This document shows, piece by piece, positions 1 to 8,073 of a stretch of DNA of 35,111 nucleotides. The stretch is from Prochlorococcus sp. AG-355-I04 (GTDB lineage Bacteria; Cyanobacteriota; Cyanobacteriia; PCC-6307; Cyanobiaceae), in NCBI GenBank assembly GCA_003280915.1, contig QCDL01000012.1, forward strand, positions 1-35,111, written 5' to 3'. The notes below the pieces were generated by a model. It searched no databases and was not told where the DNA came from. It worked only from the letters and a program-made list of their open reading frames with translations. Position numbers and translations under genes: made by a program. The stretch's first letter is position 1, and each line of letters opens with the position of its first letter.

Positions 1-944
1 GTACAAAAGAAAAAGAAATTGAACTAGAAAAGAAAAATGCAATTTCTATAGTTGAATTAAAAAGCCAAAAATTAGAAAGTGAATTAGAAAAATTAAAGTT
101 AAATAATAAAATTGAAATTAAAAATATTGAAAACACTCATAACGCTTTAATCCAGTCCCAGCTAAAACAAATTAAGGATTTGAAGGAATTCAGAAATAAT
201 ACTTCTCCATTTTATTTAGGCAACTCATTAGAAGAATTCATAGAAACCATATTTAATAAGAATGTTAGACCGCTTTTACCTAATATAAAATTTACAAGAG
301 ATACAAAATTAGCTAATTCTGAAAAGGGAGATTTTAAATATGAAGAGAAACTTCCTTCTGGCAAGCAACTGAAAATATTTATAGAGTGCAAAAACGAAAA
401 AATAGATCAAGATAAAGGTACAAAAAATTCTGATCATTTTAAAAAACTTGATAAAAATAGAAAGGATAAAGGATTTGAATATTCCTTACTTGTGAGTACC
501 TTAGAACCAAAAAATGATTTCTATAATTGTGGACCTGTGAAAATCCAGGATTATCAAAATATGTATACAACAAGACCAGAGGGATTTCTAAATATTATCT
601 ATATGATCAGGGACTTTGAGTTAAAACAAATGAATCTATATATAGAAAATCAAAAATTCAAAGAGGAGAATATTGACGTTATTTTATTCAGAGAAGCATT
701 AGATAGTATAAAAATATCAGCGAGCAACAATTATGAAAAAGTTGCTACAAGATCTGAAAAATTCAAAGGAACAATTAATTCTATTATCAAAAGTCTTGAA
801 AAATTAAGGGATGAAGATATTGATTTTATTATCAATCAGACCAGAATTGGGAATCAAAAAATACAAGACATTACAGTGAGAAAATTAACAAAGAATAGTC
901 CTTCTTTAAAGAAAAAGTTCGAAGAAATTAAAGGCAAGAAATAA
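1..944 (+). CDS. DUF2130 family protein (COG4487-like), 5' end outside window
   Basis: The reading frame is open from base 3, so only the C-terminal 313 residues are present and no start can be assigned. The first ~60 residues are Glu/Lys/Leu-rich and should form a coiled coil. The rest matches the DUF2130 pattern I know: GNSLEEFIETIFNK, then KGDF, then IECKNEK, then FKKLDKNRKDKGFEYSLLVS and YTTRPEGF. The Asp of KGDF (visible residue 110) and the ExK of IECKN (Glu128, Lys130) are spaced like a PD-(D/E)XK nuclease core; that is inference, as the family's activity is not established to my knowledge. It is followed 39 bases later by an unknown helical protein, possibly co-transcribed. I am sure of the family and unsure of function. 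Confidence 0.85.
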   Translation, partial: TKEKEIELEKKNAISIVELKSQKLESELEKLKLNNKIEIKNIENTHNALIQSQLKQIKDLKEFRNNTSPFYLGNSLEEFIETIFNKNVRPLLPNIKFTRDTKLANSEKGDFKYEEKLPSGKQLKIFIECKNEKIDQDKGTKNSDHFKKLDKNRKDKGFEYSLLVSTLEPKNDFYNCGPVKIQDYQNMYTTRPEGFLNIIYMIRDFELKQMNLYIENQKFKEENIDVILFREALDSIKISASNNYEKVATRSEKFKGTINSIIKSLEKLRDEDIDFIINQTRIGNQKIQDITVRKLTKNSPSLKKKFEEIKGKK

Positions 945-983
945 TTACAAATCTATAAAACATATCCTATATATCAAAAAAAT

Positions 984-1367
984 ATGGAATCAAATAAAAA
1001 TTTATCTAATCTAGATATAAAAGTTTTAAGTGATATTTTTCATCATTTAAATGAGATAAACCAATTATGTAATCTTTTAAGAGAAATTTTTTTTAATTCA
1101 ACAGATATTGTTGATAAATTAAATAGATCAATTTCATTTTTAAATAAATTTGAAGACATATTTATTTATATTGATCAAGAAGGATCACTAATTAAAAAAC
1201 AAAAAAAAGTTGATAGAAATTTATTAATAATGATAAATCATTTACAAGTAGCCAATATATCTCAGGAAAAAATCCAAAAATTAATTTCAGAATATAGAGA
1301 TATCATTGAAAGTTCTTCTGAATTTTTAAACCAAAAGATAAAGCTAGAAAAAAACATTGAACATTAG
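984..1367 (+). CDS. Hypothetical helical protein downstream of DUF2130 gene
   Basis: This is a 127-aa protein I do not recognise. It starts at the first ATG 39 bases after the DUF2130 stop, on the same strand, so co-transcription is plausible. It has no signal peptide or clear membrane span. The composition (Asn, Ile, Leu, Lys, Glu) and hydrophobic spacing suggest an all-alpha, partly coiled-coil protein ending in a charged tail. Codon use is as AT-rich as its neighbour. A partner or regulator of the DUF2130 protein is possible from position alone. Confidence 0.6.
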   Translation: MESNKNLSNLDIKVLSDIFHHLNEINQLCNLLREIFFNSTDIVDKLNRSISFLNKFEDIFIYIDQEGSLIKKQKKVDRNLLIMINHLQVANISQEKIQKLISEYRDIIESSSEFLNQKIKLEKNIEH

Positions 1368-1710
1368 CTTTTTAAGTACAAACAATATTTAATTAATAAT
1401 TTGATTTTTAATACTGTATTTAACAACACCAATTAAATAATACTTTTACGGTACGTGCATTATGTGTTTACACACATACCCACGTATGAAATATAAGTAG
1501 TTTAGTTGTAGTTTAGATTGGTTTATTTTCAGTACTTGCAATGATGATGTACACACATCCAGTAAGTAGTCCTCACTTAATTTCTTGTCTTTTTACCCCC
1601 TCTTCCCGTGTCTTATGTAGGGGTTGGATAAATCGTTGCTATAACTGGGATCTCAGAGTTCAGCATTTTGCCCTAAATTTATATATATTTAACATAGATT
1701 GTCTTAAGTA
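1368..1710. other. Gene-free 343-base stretch with stem-loops
   Basis: No convincing protein frame is seen here on either strand. The stretch is locally richer in G and C than the genes around it. It contains two nested stem-loops (1452-1486 and 1533-1568) and a possible third pairing of ACCCC-type and GGGGT-type arms around 1597-1624. It ends 5' of the 63-aa gene at 1711. It may be a long leader or encode a small RNA. Confidence 0.5.
1452..1568. other. Two nested stem-loops sharing ACACACAT-type arms
   Basis: First element: outer 6-bp arms TACGTG (1452-1457) and CACGTA (1481-1486) enclose inner 6-bp arms ATGTGT (1462-1467) and ACACAT (1472-1477) with a 4-base loop. Second element: outer arms TACTT (1533-1537) and AAGTA (1564-1568) enclose GATGT (1546-1550) and ACATC (1555-1559) with loop ACAC. 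The shared architecture suggests a structured RNA or a protein-binding site. No known family was recognised. Confidence 0.4.
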
Positions 1711-1902
1711 ATGCCACTATCGTCATACCGGATGCACAGAATTTATCTTGCAGCGACCATGAATTATGGTCTCGGTTCTGATGATCCTGAAGAGTTGGCA
1801 TACTACAACAAAATCAGAAAAGAGATGGATGATATGAAAAAAGAACCAGTTAAAAAAGGGATACCCCTTAATTGGGATACCCCCGAAGGAATGGATAAAT
1901 GA
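1711..1902 (+). CDS. Conserved 63-aa picocyanobacterial hypothetical protein
   Basis: This 63-aa soluble protein has the core RMHRIYLAATMNYGLGSDDP followed by an acidic/basic helical segment and a Pro-rich end. Start choice: homology with the decayed copy at 10583-10756 extends upstream to exactly this ATG (aligned ATA there), supporting 1711 rather than the internal ATG at 1732. Its TGA overlaps the ATG of a 31-aa membrane peptide (ATGA), so the two are probably translationally coupled. Function is unknown; no catalytic motif is visible. Confidence 0.75.
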   Translation: MPLSSYRMHRIYLAATMNYGLGSDDPEELAYYNKIRKEMDDMKKEPVKKGIPLNWDTPEGMDK

Positions 1903-1994
1903 ATCTGGATACTTTTTTATTAATTGATGGAAGTCTGATGCTTATTGGTCTGCCTTTGTTGATGATTCTTAAAGGTAAAAAGAAGACTCCCTAA
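1899..1994 (+). CDS. 31-aa single-span membrane peptide
   Basis: The ATG overlaps the stop of the 63-aa gene in an ATGA arrangement. The peptide has a short acidic N-terminus (MNLDTF), one hydrophobic span of about 18 residues and a KGKKKTP tail, so a Cterminus-in membrane peptide is predicted. It ends 1 base before the convergent SIMPL gene. The MxLDxFL start resembles the peptide encoded at 11688, which also lies downstream of a copy of the 63-aa gene. Function is unknown. Confidence 0.5.
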   Translation: MNLDTFLLIDGSLMLIGLPLLMILKGKKKTP

Positions 1995-1995
1995 G

Positions 1996-2781
1996 TTACT
2001 TCTTAACAGCAAAAGTTACTCCCATAACCGCAGTGATGTCTTTCTTGATAGTAGTGGTGTCATAAGATCCCCAACTACTTACCTTGGTGGAATTCGGAAC
2101 AGTTATCTGGAAAACTCCAGTATTAACTCTCTTCAAACCACCTACTTCAGATCCTGCCTGAAGCGCAATTGCCTCAGCTCTGATTCGTGCATCCTTTGCT
2201 GCCTTAGCAAGCATGTCAACGCGCTTGTCAGCCAGCTTTGAATAAGTGAATTCAGGACGGCTTGGTTTCACCCTTACCCCTTTGCCGAGCAATTCTGTTA
2301 TCTGACTATGAGTCTTCTGGATGTTATAAACATCCCTACTTTCAATCTCAATATTCTGATAAGTAATCCATTCAGTTCTAATGATTTCATTAGTCTTGGG
2401 ATTCCTAGTTTTATATTCACTGATACTCGCAGGGCCAAGATAAACATCCTGCTTTACGCTGTCCTCAATTCCATTGGCTTTAAGGAATTCCATTGTCTTG
2501 TTAATGGACTCCTTGTGCTTGGTAAATGAGTCAATCTGAGTTTTACCTGAGGTCTTTACCTGGACTGACCATTTTGCAATATCACTCTCAAAACTTTCAG
2601 TACTTGCACCTGTAACAGTGATAGTATTCTCAACCGTTCTGAACCCTCTTACAAGGACCGTGGAGGCACCTATAAATCCTCCGAGAGATAAGACCGCCAT
2701 TGCAAAAACAAGTGGCGGAGTGCGGCGTACAACACTCAGAGAATCGCTTGGCAGCGAGCTGAGTCTCTTAATAATTTTCAT
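1996..2781 (-). CDS. SIMPL domain (DUF541) membrane-anchored protein
   Basis: This 261-aa protein has a positively charged N-terminus, one membrane anchor at about residues 22-45, and then an extracytoplasmic SIMPL domain. Recognisable features are the ITVTGAS strand with the SDIAKWSVQV segment near the start of the domain, the LGPASISEY strand, and near the C-terminus the helix DARIRAEAIALQAGSEVGGL, typical of the family. SIMPL proteins form oligomers at the envelope and have been linked to stress phenotypes, but no reaction is established. It is convergent with the 31-aa gene with a 1-base gap. Length is normal for the family. Confidence 0.9.
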   Translation of the reverse strand: MKIIKRLSSLPSDSLSVVRRTPPLVFAMAVLSLGGFIGASTVLVRGFRTVENTITVTGASTESFESDIAKWSVQVKTSGKTQIDSFTKHKESINKTMEFLKANGIEDSVKQDVYLGPASISEYKTRNPKTNEIIRTEWITYQNIEIESRDVYNIQKTHSQITELLGKGVRVKPSRPEFTYSKLADKRVDMLAKAAKDARIRAEAIALQAGSEVGGLKRVNTGVFQITVPNSTKVSSWGSYDTTTIKKDITAVMGVTFAVKK

Positions 2782-2848
2782 TGTCTATCAGTATGTGTGT
2801 AGGAGCTTTTTAACAGCTGAACCGAAAGAAAAATATTAGAAAATCCCT

Positions 2849-2951
2849 GACTTTTATTCCTTCAGTTCTATCTGGCCATTAAGGGAAACATCTTATGTTG
2901 ATGTGTCAATTTTGGAGTCGGTTACTAATATTGCCAAATGGAATAAAAGTC
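2849..2951. repeat. Perfect 12-bp inverted repeat around a 79-base spacer
   Basis: GACTTTTATTCC at 2849-2860 is matched by its exact reverse complement GGAATAAAAGTC at 2940-2951. The spacer contains a further small hairpin (AACAT-CTT-ATGTT). It lies between the SIMPL gene (starting at 2781) and the end of the NTF2-like gene at 2975, both read on the minus strand. It may be a structured transcript, a terminator region or a mini-element scar. Confidence 0.55.
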
Positions 2952-2974
2952 CGCAAGAAGTATTTTTGTATTAT

Positions 2975-3397
2975 TCAATTCGACTGAAGTCCAGGATAAA
3001 TTCCACTCCTCTCAGCTGAATCAGGAGTAGGAACAATACACAAGGAAAGACTAGATATTTTCCCTTCATCTACAGAAGCATAAGCCACTCCAAGAAGATT
3101 AGACTTATCGCCTTGAGCCATGATGAGGCAATCGGTATGACCATAAGCTGGGCAGACACCTAATTCGGCATAAACAGGACTCTTGGATATTTTGATTGTT
3201 TCAAGTTTTGGTCTGATATATTCAATGAATTCATCTTTTGAGTTCATATCAGTTAGGACTTTTTGTGAGGAGTATGAAAAGTCTTCTGACAAAAGCGATT
3301 CAAACTCAGATGAATCAAGAGTGTGAAGCATTCTCGCATAGATACTCAAAGCGTCCTTTTCTGTAAGTTGATAAGTTTTTTCTTCCAAGGGTTTCAT
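2975..3397 (-). CDS. SnoaL/NTF2-like small protein
   Basis: This 140-aa cytoplasmic protein has an N-terminal helix-rich part (LTEKDALSIYARMLHTLDSSEFESLL) followed by alternating strands, as in the cone-shaped NTF2-like fold. The pattern is one helix ending in a LLSEDFSY strand, then a helix and long strands (GHTDCLIMAQGDK, LGVAYASVDEGKISSLSLCI). It is the last gene of a minus-strand operon and overlaps the preceding gene by 4 bases (ATGA), implying coupled translation. Ligand and reaction cannot be read from the sequence; the family call is from pattern only. Confidence 0.65.
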   Translation of the reverse strand: MKPLEEKTYQLTEKDALSIYARMLHTLDSSEFESLLSEDFSYSSQKVLTDMNSKDEFIEYIRPKLETIKISKSPVYAELGVCPAYGHTDCLIMAQGDKSNLLGVAYASVDEGKISSLSLCIVPTPDSAERSGIYPGLQSN

Positions 3398-3897
3398 TTT
3401 TTGTACTTACTCATTTGCTCGAACATACTTAAATATTGAAGAGGAAATACACTGGTTAAATTTTCTATTCTCTCTTCATCCAGTACAACACCCTCCGGCA
3501 ATTTCTTGATTAACTTTGGAATAGCTTTTTTTGTCTCTTCTCTACAGAAGTTAATTCTATAAGTGGCTTCTTTTTTTATATTATTTTTAATTAATCCATC
3601 TTTTTTAAGCATAGATTTTAAATCAAGATCATTTCCTTTCAGAAGAGCAATTAAAACATTATCTGCAATTTTTAAAGCTTCCGCCGGTTCTTTATCCTTG
3701 TTTATTCCAAATACCCAAGTACAGGCACCGACACCCAATGCTCTTGCAATACAATCATCATTTCCAATTTCATCACAGGGTAATCTAAAAGACTCTTCAA
3801 TTTTTTTCAGATCATAACCTTTCTCACCTTCTGGGAAACCAGCTTGAGCAGAAAAAGGAAATAAAAATAATATTGCAGCAAGAATTAGGCGTTTCAA
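3394..3897 (-). CDS. Exported hypothetical protein with signal peptide
   Basis: This 167-aa product begins with a classical Sec signal (MKRLILAAILFLFPFSAQA, cleavage after residue 19). The mature part is helical and basic with four cysteines (Cys41, Cys49, Cys59 and one in the INFCREE segment), which could form disulfides in the periplasm. It is the middle gene of a minus-strand operon: it starts 2 bases after the DUF3764 stop and overlaps the NTF2-like gene by 4 bases. I do not recognise the family. Confidence 0.75.
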   Translation of the reverse strand: MKRLILAAILFLFPFSAQAGFPEGEKGYDLKKIEESFRLPCDEIGNDDCIARALGVGACTWVFGINKDKEPAEALKIADNVLIALLKGNDLDLKSMLKKDGLIKNNIKKEATYRINFCREETKKAIPKLIKKLPEGVVLDEERIENLTSVFPLQYLSMFEQMSKYKK

Positions 3898-3899
3898 AA

Positions 3900-4184
3900 T
3901 TATTCAGAAATCCAGCGGTTAATTATTGTCCCTTCATAAATATGACCTGATGCTTCAACTATTGGTTTAGTTTCCGGGTTAACAAAGATGTCGTAACAAG
4001 TATTTACTGGTCCTTGAAACATAACGGTTGCTCTTTTTGGATCTTCCAATGATTTGCCAATATAAAAAGTTTTTACTCCCATCTCTTTAAACATGGCCTG
4101 TTGTTCAGGAGCATTCATATGAGCCTCATATTCCTCAAAAGTATTGCTTAATTTGAAATCTAAAACAGTTGTTTCAATTGACAT
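3900..4184 (-). CDS. DUF3764 family protein, copy 1
   Basis: This 94-aa protein shows the picocyanobacterial DUF3764 signature: FKLSNTFEEY near residue 10, GKSLEDPKRA at 43-52, NPETKPIVE and SGHIYEG near the C-terminus. No signal or membrane span is present. It leads a tightly packed minus-strand operon with an exported protein and an NTF2-like protein. A gapless paralogue lies at 12023-12307; aligning by eye about 43 of 94 positions are identical. Biochemical role is unknown; the size and strand pattern would suit a small ferredoxin-like (ABM-type) fold, which is speculation. Confidence 0.88.
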   Translation of the reverse strand: MSIETTVLDFKLSNTFEEYEAHMNAPEQQAMFKEMGVKTFYIGKSLEDPKRATVMFQGPVNTCYDIFVNPETKPIVEASGHIYEGTIINRWISE

Positions 4185-4403
4185 AAAAAAAGGAGCTAAT
4201 TGCCCCTTATTGTAGATCGACTGTCAATCAATAAAATTATCCCATAGCAGGAATATCATCTTCAAAAGTGGAAAAACTAATCATGAATAAAAAATCAACC
4301 TTTAAGAGTGCAAACAGAAATCAATCATGGATTTAAGAAAATTGGTTGTTAATATAAAAAAGATTTTCAGAAGCTAAAAATTTAATTAATAATCAAAACA
4401 AAG

Positions 4404-7400
4404 GTGAACAAACAAAATTTATATAAATATTTATTCTTAATTTCATTGTTTTATCCCTTGAATTCAGCTAAAGCTGATGATTCAAATTGCTACTCAAGTC
4501 AATATGTAGGCAAAGTTGGTGCATCCGGAACAGTTTGCGCAAATATGCTAATCGTTGATAGAGATTTACTTGATGAAGGCATAGCAAATGGTGCTGTTGG
4601 ATCAGATTTTCAAATAACTAAAGATGGGATTAAATACAATTTTGGGGACACCGGCAATAAAATTTTCACTGGACAAATTAAGAATTTTTCAAGTCTCTTT
4701 AAGGATCAAACCAACTTTAATGCAGATATAGGTTATTGGAATACAAGTAGAGCTACAACCATGAGCAGGATGTTTATGAACGCATCCAGCTTTAACCAGG
4801 ATATTTCGAACTGGGAATTAAATAATGTCACTAATATCAATGGAATGTTCCAAGATAGCTTGGTATTTAATCAAGATATTAGTAGTTGGAATATTTCCAA
4901 AGTTACCAAGCTTAACAGCACCTTCAGGGGAGCAGCAGCATTCAATCAAAATCTAAATAGCTGGGACGTAAGTAACGTAACTAGATTAGACAGAACTTTT
5001 TTAAAGGCTATTAATTTCAATAGTGATTTAAACAGCTGGGATGTATCGAAAGTAGTTAGCATGCACAGAACATTTGCCGGAGCAAAGAATTTTAATGGAA
5101 ACATTTCAAGCTGGAACACTGAAAGTTTAAGGTCATTGAGGAGAACTTTTGATGGAGCGAGAGCATTTGATAAAGATATTAGTAATTGGGATGTGGCAGA
5201 GGTCACAAATTTTACAAGGACCTTTAAAAATGCACTCGAATTCGATCAAAATCTAACCTCATGGAATGTTGAACACTATGCCCAGACACCAATTTTGTTC
5301 GCTCCAATATTATCTAGCAATAAACAACCATGCTGGGGTTTTAATGGATGTCCAAGTGGTCCAAATTTAACTTCCACCAATCCATCAGATAATTCTTTTG
5401 GGGTAAATACAAGTCTTAATCTCACATTGACCTTTGACAAAGATATAAAAGCATCGGAAACAAGTGGAAATATTACTCTGCATAAATCTGACGACACTTT
5501 AGTCAAGCAGTACAGCAATGATTCATTGAATATTTCAGGCAAAGTTATTACTTTACCAACAACGTTACTTACTGCAAACACAGATTATTATCTTCTTATC
5601 GAACCCAAAATAATTGAATCTTCAAATGGCATTAGCTACAAAGGAATTACAGATAAAACTGAACTGAATTTTTCAACTTACAGCAATGACTCAGTCGCTC
5701 CAGTTATAAATTCCCAATCTCCAGAGGATAATGCTACGGATGTTTCTACATCTGATCCAACAGTTGAAATAATTTTCAGTGAAAACGTAGTTCGTGGTTC
5801 AGGAAATATTTCTCTATACAACTATTCAACTGATGCATTAATAAGATCATTCAATATGAGCAACGAAACAGATATCTCCATATCTAGAAATGAAATGTCA
5901 ATTTCATTAAGAGATACTGACGGATCAGTTTTGATAAATGATGGTACTCAATATTACATTAAAATTTCGGCAGGAGCAGTAGTGGATGAAGCGGCTTCTC
6001 CTAATTCTTTTGCTGGAATTGAGTCAAAGGATGCGTTTAATTTCACTACCAAAAGTGTTTCCTGCGGATCGATATCGGGAGTTGTCAGATACAAAAATGG
6101 TATGCCAGTTAACGGTTCAACCGTAAAACTTTATAAGGATGATTCTCTAATCACAACTACGACAACCAATAGTGTGGGTAACTATAATTTTTTCCCTAGC
6201 AGCGCTGGGACATTTAAAGTTGAATTTGTTAAATCAGCAGGTAAGAGAGGGAAAGGTAAAGTTGATTTAACGGATGGACCAGTTTCATCAGGAAGATTTA
6301 TCAAAAATATCCAGATCAGTTCATCATGTGAAGAATTTCTTGATTTAGATGGCCTTTTAATTGACCCTGCGGGAGTGATATACGAATCATCTACAAGACA
6401 ACCGGTATCCGGAGTAACAGTTAAATTGCTTTATGAAGGAAGTCTCGTAAATAACGACTGGCTGGATGACAGTGGAGGAAATAATATCCAGGAGACGGGT
6501 TCAGATGGCAAATATAATTTTGTTCTTAAAGGAGATGTCGCACAAAGTGGTAATTACTCAATTACTGTGGATCCCCCCAAAGGATATGGTTTTGAAAGCA
6601 CAAAGATTATCTCGGAAAATGGCATTTTCACTCCCGATCTTGGCGGCGGAGTACAAACCATTCAAATACAGGAAGATGCTCCAGATTCCGGAGAACTCAC
6701 AACCTATCATTTGAATTTTAACTTTACTTTCACAGGCGTTTCATCCACCTCATCAAATGGTGTGATAAATAATCATATTCCTATAGATTCAAAGGGTGAT
6801 CCAACTTTAAAACCTGATGTGCTGGGACTGGCAGAAGCCTGGACAGACGCGTCAATACGATTCAGCAAGGCAGGATTAGATGCTGTGAATAGAAGGCTAG
6901 AATGGCTTGCCAGGAATAAAAGATCTGATAAAAAATCATTTCAAGGAATTGATTTTTCTTTCTCAAATCCAACATTAGAGAAGGTTTTTAATGGATCGGG
7001 GAAAAAATTTAAAGATATAGAAAGTAAAGATTTTGAAAATTGGGCCAGAGCAAACTGGAATGATGAAAGGATGAAAAATGAATCGGACCAAATAATCGAT
7101 GATCTCAGAAATAATTCAGTAGACATTGCTTTTGCGGAATTACGCGAAAAAACATTTGATACTTATTTAAATCCGAAAGGTGGGAAATTACTGGGAAATT
7201 GGTTTTTATGGACTGATGGAGAGATAGTTGTTGGAGATTATAAAAAAAATGCAACATCATCGAATCAGAAATCAGATGCACTTAACTTAACTTTTGGTGC
7301 GGACAAAAAATTAAAAAATAATTCTCTGCTTGGTTTCGCTTTTACTTATGGTAACGATCATATAAAAATCGGCTCGCAAGGAAGCAAGTTAAATTCAGAT

Positions 7401-8015
7401 AATTACAGTGTTTCTATTTATTCCTCTAATAAATTCAAAGGCTTTTTGCCCACAGATTTTCAGTTGGGAGTTGGAAAAATGGATTTCTATACAACCAGAT
7501 TCGAAGACTCAATTGCCCATAAAGGCCAGAGAGATGCCAATCTTATCTTTGGATCTCTTTCTTTCAGACCCGACCCGATTTCCAAGGGGAACATCACTTT
7601 TAATCCCTACGCACGGATTGAAGCTTCTCATATATCATTAAAACCATTTTCTGAAACAGGCAGTCATCTTGCCTTGACTTTCAAAGAACAGACAGTCAAC
7701 CATAAAATTTTGGCCCTTGGATCAGATTTATTCAGCGAATTTGAGATTAAGGAATGGGAAATAAAACCTTTCGCAAAGATTGAATATAATTTCGACTTCA
7801 CAGATGATTCAATTGTGGATCTTAATTATGTAGATGACAGCACCACCAACTACAGATTTTCAATTTTGAACTCATCGGATAATTTCCTCAGCAACACCAT
7901 TGGATTGCAGATGAGTAGGCAAAATAGATTCGGAGCTGTGCTTTCTTACAAAAATGAACAGGGAGATTCAAAAAACTCAGATTCCTATCAATTACAGATA
8001 AATTGGAATTTCTAA
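4404..8015 (+). CDS. Large autotransporter with BspA-type repeats and Ig-like domains
   Basis: This 1203-aa surface protein starts at GTG 4404, giving a Sec signal (cleavage near residue 25, SAKA-DD). The signal is followed by a small Cys-containing segment and eight exact 25-residue BspA/DUF285 repeats (residues 99-298). Next are two SbsA-like Ig domains (about 320-425 and 432-549), a carboxypeptidase-regulatory/Cna-B-like domain (554-645) and a second SdrB/Cna-B-like domain (655-760). A linker leads to a C-terminal autotransporter beta-barrel (about 930-1203) with alternating strands, the LNLTFGADKKL and LLGFAFTYG segments, and a terminal aromatic residue (WNF). It should be secreted as a type Va autotransporter with the passenger outside the cell. 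It is probably an adhesin or cell-contact protein. No protease motif was seen. A weak terminator separates it from the carbamoyltransferase gene. Confidence 0.93.
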   Translation: MNKQNLYKYLFLISLFYPLNSAKADDSNCYSSQYVGKVGASGTVCANMLIVDRDLLDEGIANGAVGSDFQITKDGIKYNFGDTGNKIFTGQIKNFSSLFKDQTNFNADIGYWNTSRATTMSRMFMNASSFNQDISNWELNNVTNINGMFQDSLVFNQDISSWNISKVTKLNSTFRGAAAFNQNLNSWDVSNVTRLDRTFLKAINFNSDLNSWDVSKVVSMHRTFAGAKNFNGNISSWNTESLRSLRRTFDGARAFDKDISNWDVAEVTNFTRTFKNALEFDQNLTSWNVEHYAQTPILFAPILSSNKQPCWGFNGCPSGPNLTSTNPSDNSFGVNTSLNLTLTFDKDIKASETSGNITLHKSDDTLVKQYSNDSLNISGKVITLPTTLLTANTDYYLLIEPKIIESSNGISYKGITDKTELNFSTYSNDSVAPVINSQSPEDNATDVSTSDPTVEIIFSENVVRGSGNISLYNYSTDALIRSFNMSNETDISISRNEMSISLRDTDGSVLINDGTQYYIKISAGAVVDEAASPNSFAGIESKDAFNFTTKSVSCGSISGVVRYKNGMPVNGSTVKLYKDDSLITTTTTNSVGNYNFFPSSAGTFKVEFVKSAGKRGKGKVDLTDGPVSSGRFIKNIQISSSCEEFLDLDGLLIDPAGVIYESSTRQPVSGVTVKLLYEGSLVNNDWLDDSGGNNIQETGSDGKYNFVLKGDVAQSGNYSITVDPPKGYGFESTKIISENGIFTPDLGGGVQTIQIQEDAPDSGELTTYHLNFNFTFTGVSSTSSNGVINNHIPIDSKGDPTLKPDVLGLAEAWTDASIRFSKAGLDAVNRRLEWLARNKRSDKKSFQGIDFSFSNPTLEKVFNGSGKKFKDIESKDFENWARANWNDERMKNESDQIIDDLRNNSVDIAFAELREKTFDTYLNPKGGKLLGNWFLWTDGEIVVGDYKKNATSSNQKSDALNLTFGADKKLKNNSLLGFAFTYGNDHIKIGSQGSKLNSDNYSVSIYSSNKFKGFLPTDFQLGVGKMDFYTTRFEDSIAHKGQRDANLIFGSLSFRPDPISKGNITFNPYARIEASHISLKPFSETGSHLALTFKEQTVNHKILALGSDLFSEFEIKEWEIKPFAKIEYNFDFTDDSIVDLNYVDDSTTNYRFSILNSSDNFLSNTIGLQMSRQNRFGAVLSYKNEQGDSKNSDSYQLQINWNF
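4698..5297 (+). repeat. Eight 75-bp coding repeats (25-aa BspA/DUF285 units)
   Basis: The units begin at residues 99, 124, 149, 174, 199, 224, 249 and 274 with no insertion or deletion between them. Each follows F-x5-F-(N/D)-x-(D/N)-(I/L)-x-x-W-x-(V/I/T)-x10 or close to it, as in the DUF285 repeats of BspA-like surface proteins and Mycoplasma lipoproteins. The DNA units have diverged, so this is an old array rather than a recent tandem expansion. Confidence 0.93.
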
Positions 8016-8042
8016 ATGCTAAACATTATAAAATAAATACAC

Positions 8043-8062
8043 AGAGTAAAAAATACTCTTTT
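8043..8062 (+). terminator. Weak intrinsic terminator after autotransporter gene
   Basis: Six-bp stem AGAGTA (8043-8048) and TACTCT (8054-8059) with loop AAAAA is followed by a short T run. It lies 28 bases after the autotransporter stop and 11 bases before the next GTG, so it may only partly separate the two genes. Confidence 0.5.
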
Positions 8063-8073
8063 CATCATTTCAA

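Noticed and set aside
4946-5581. Minus-strand frames inside the autotransporter gene
   Set aside because: They are shadows of the repeat-coding strand and encode no plausible protein.
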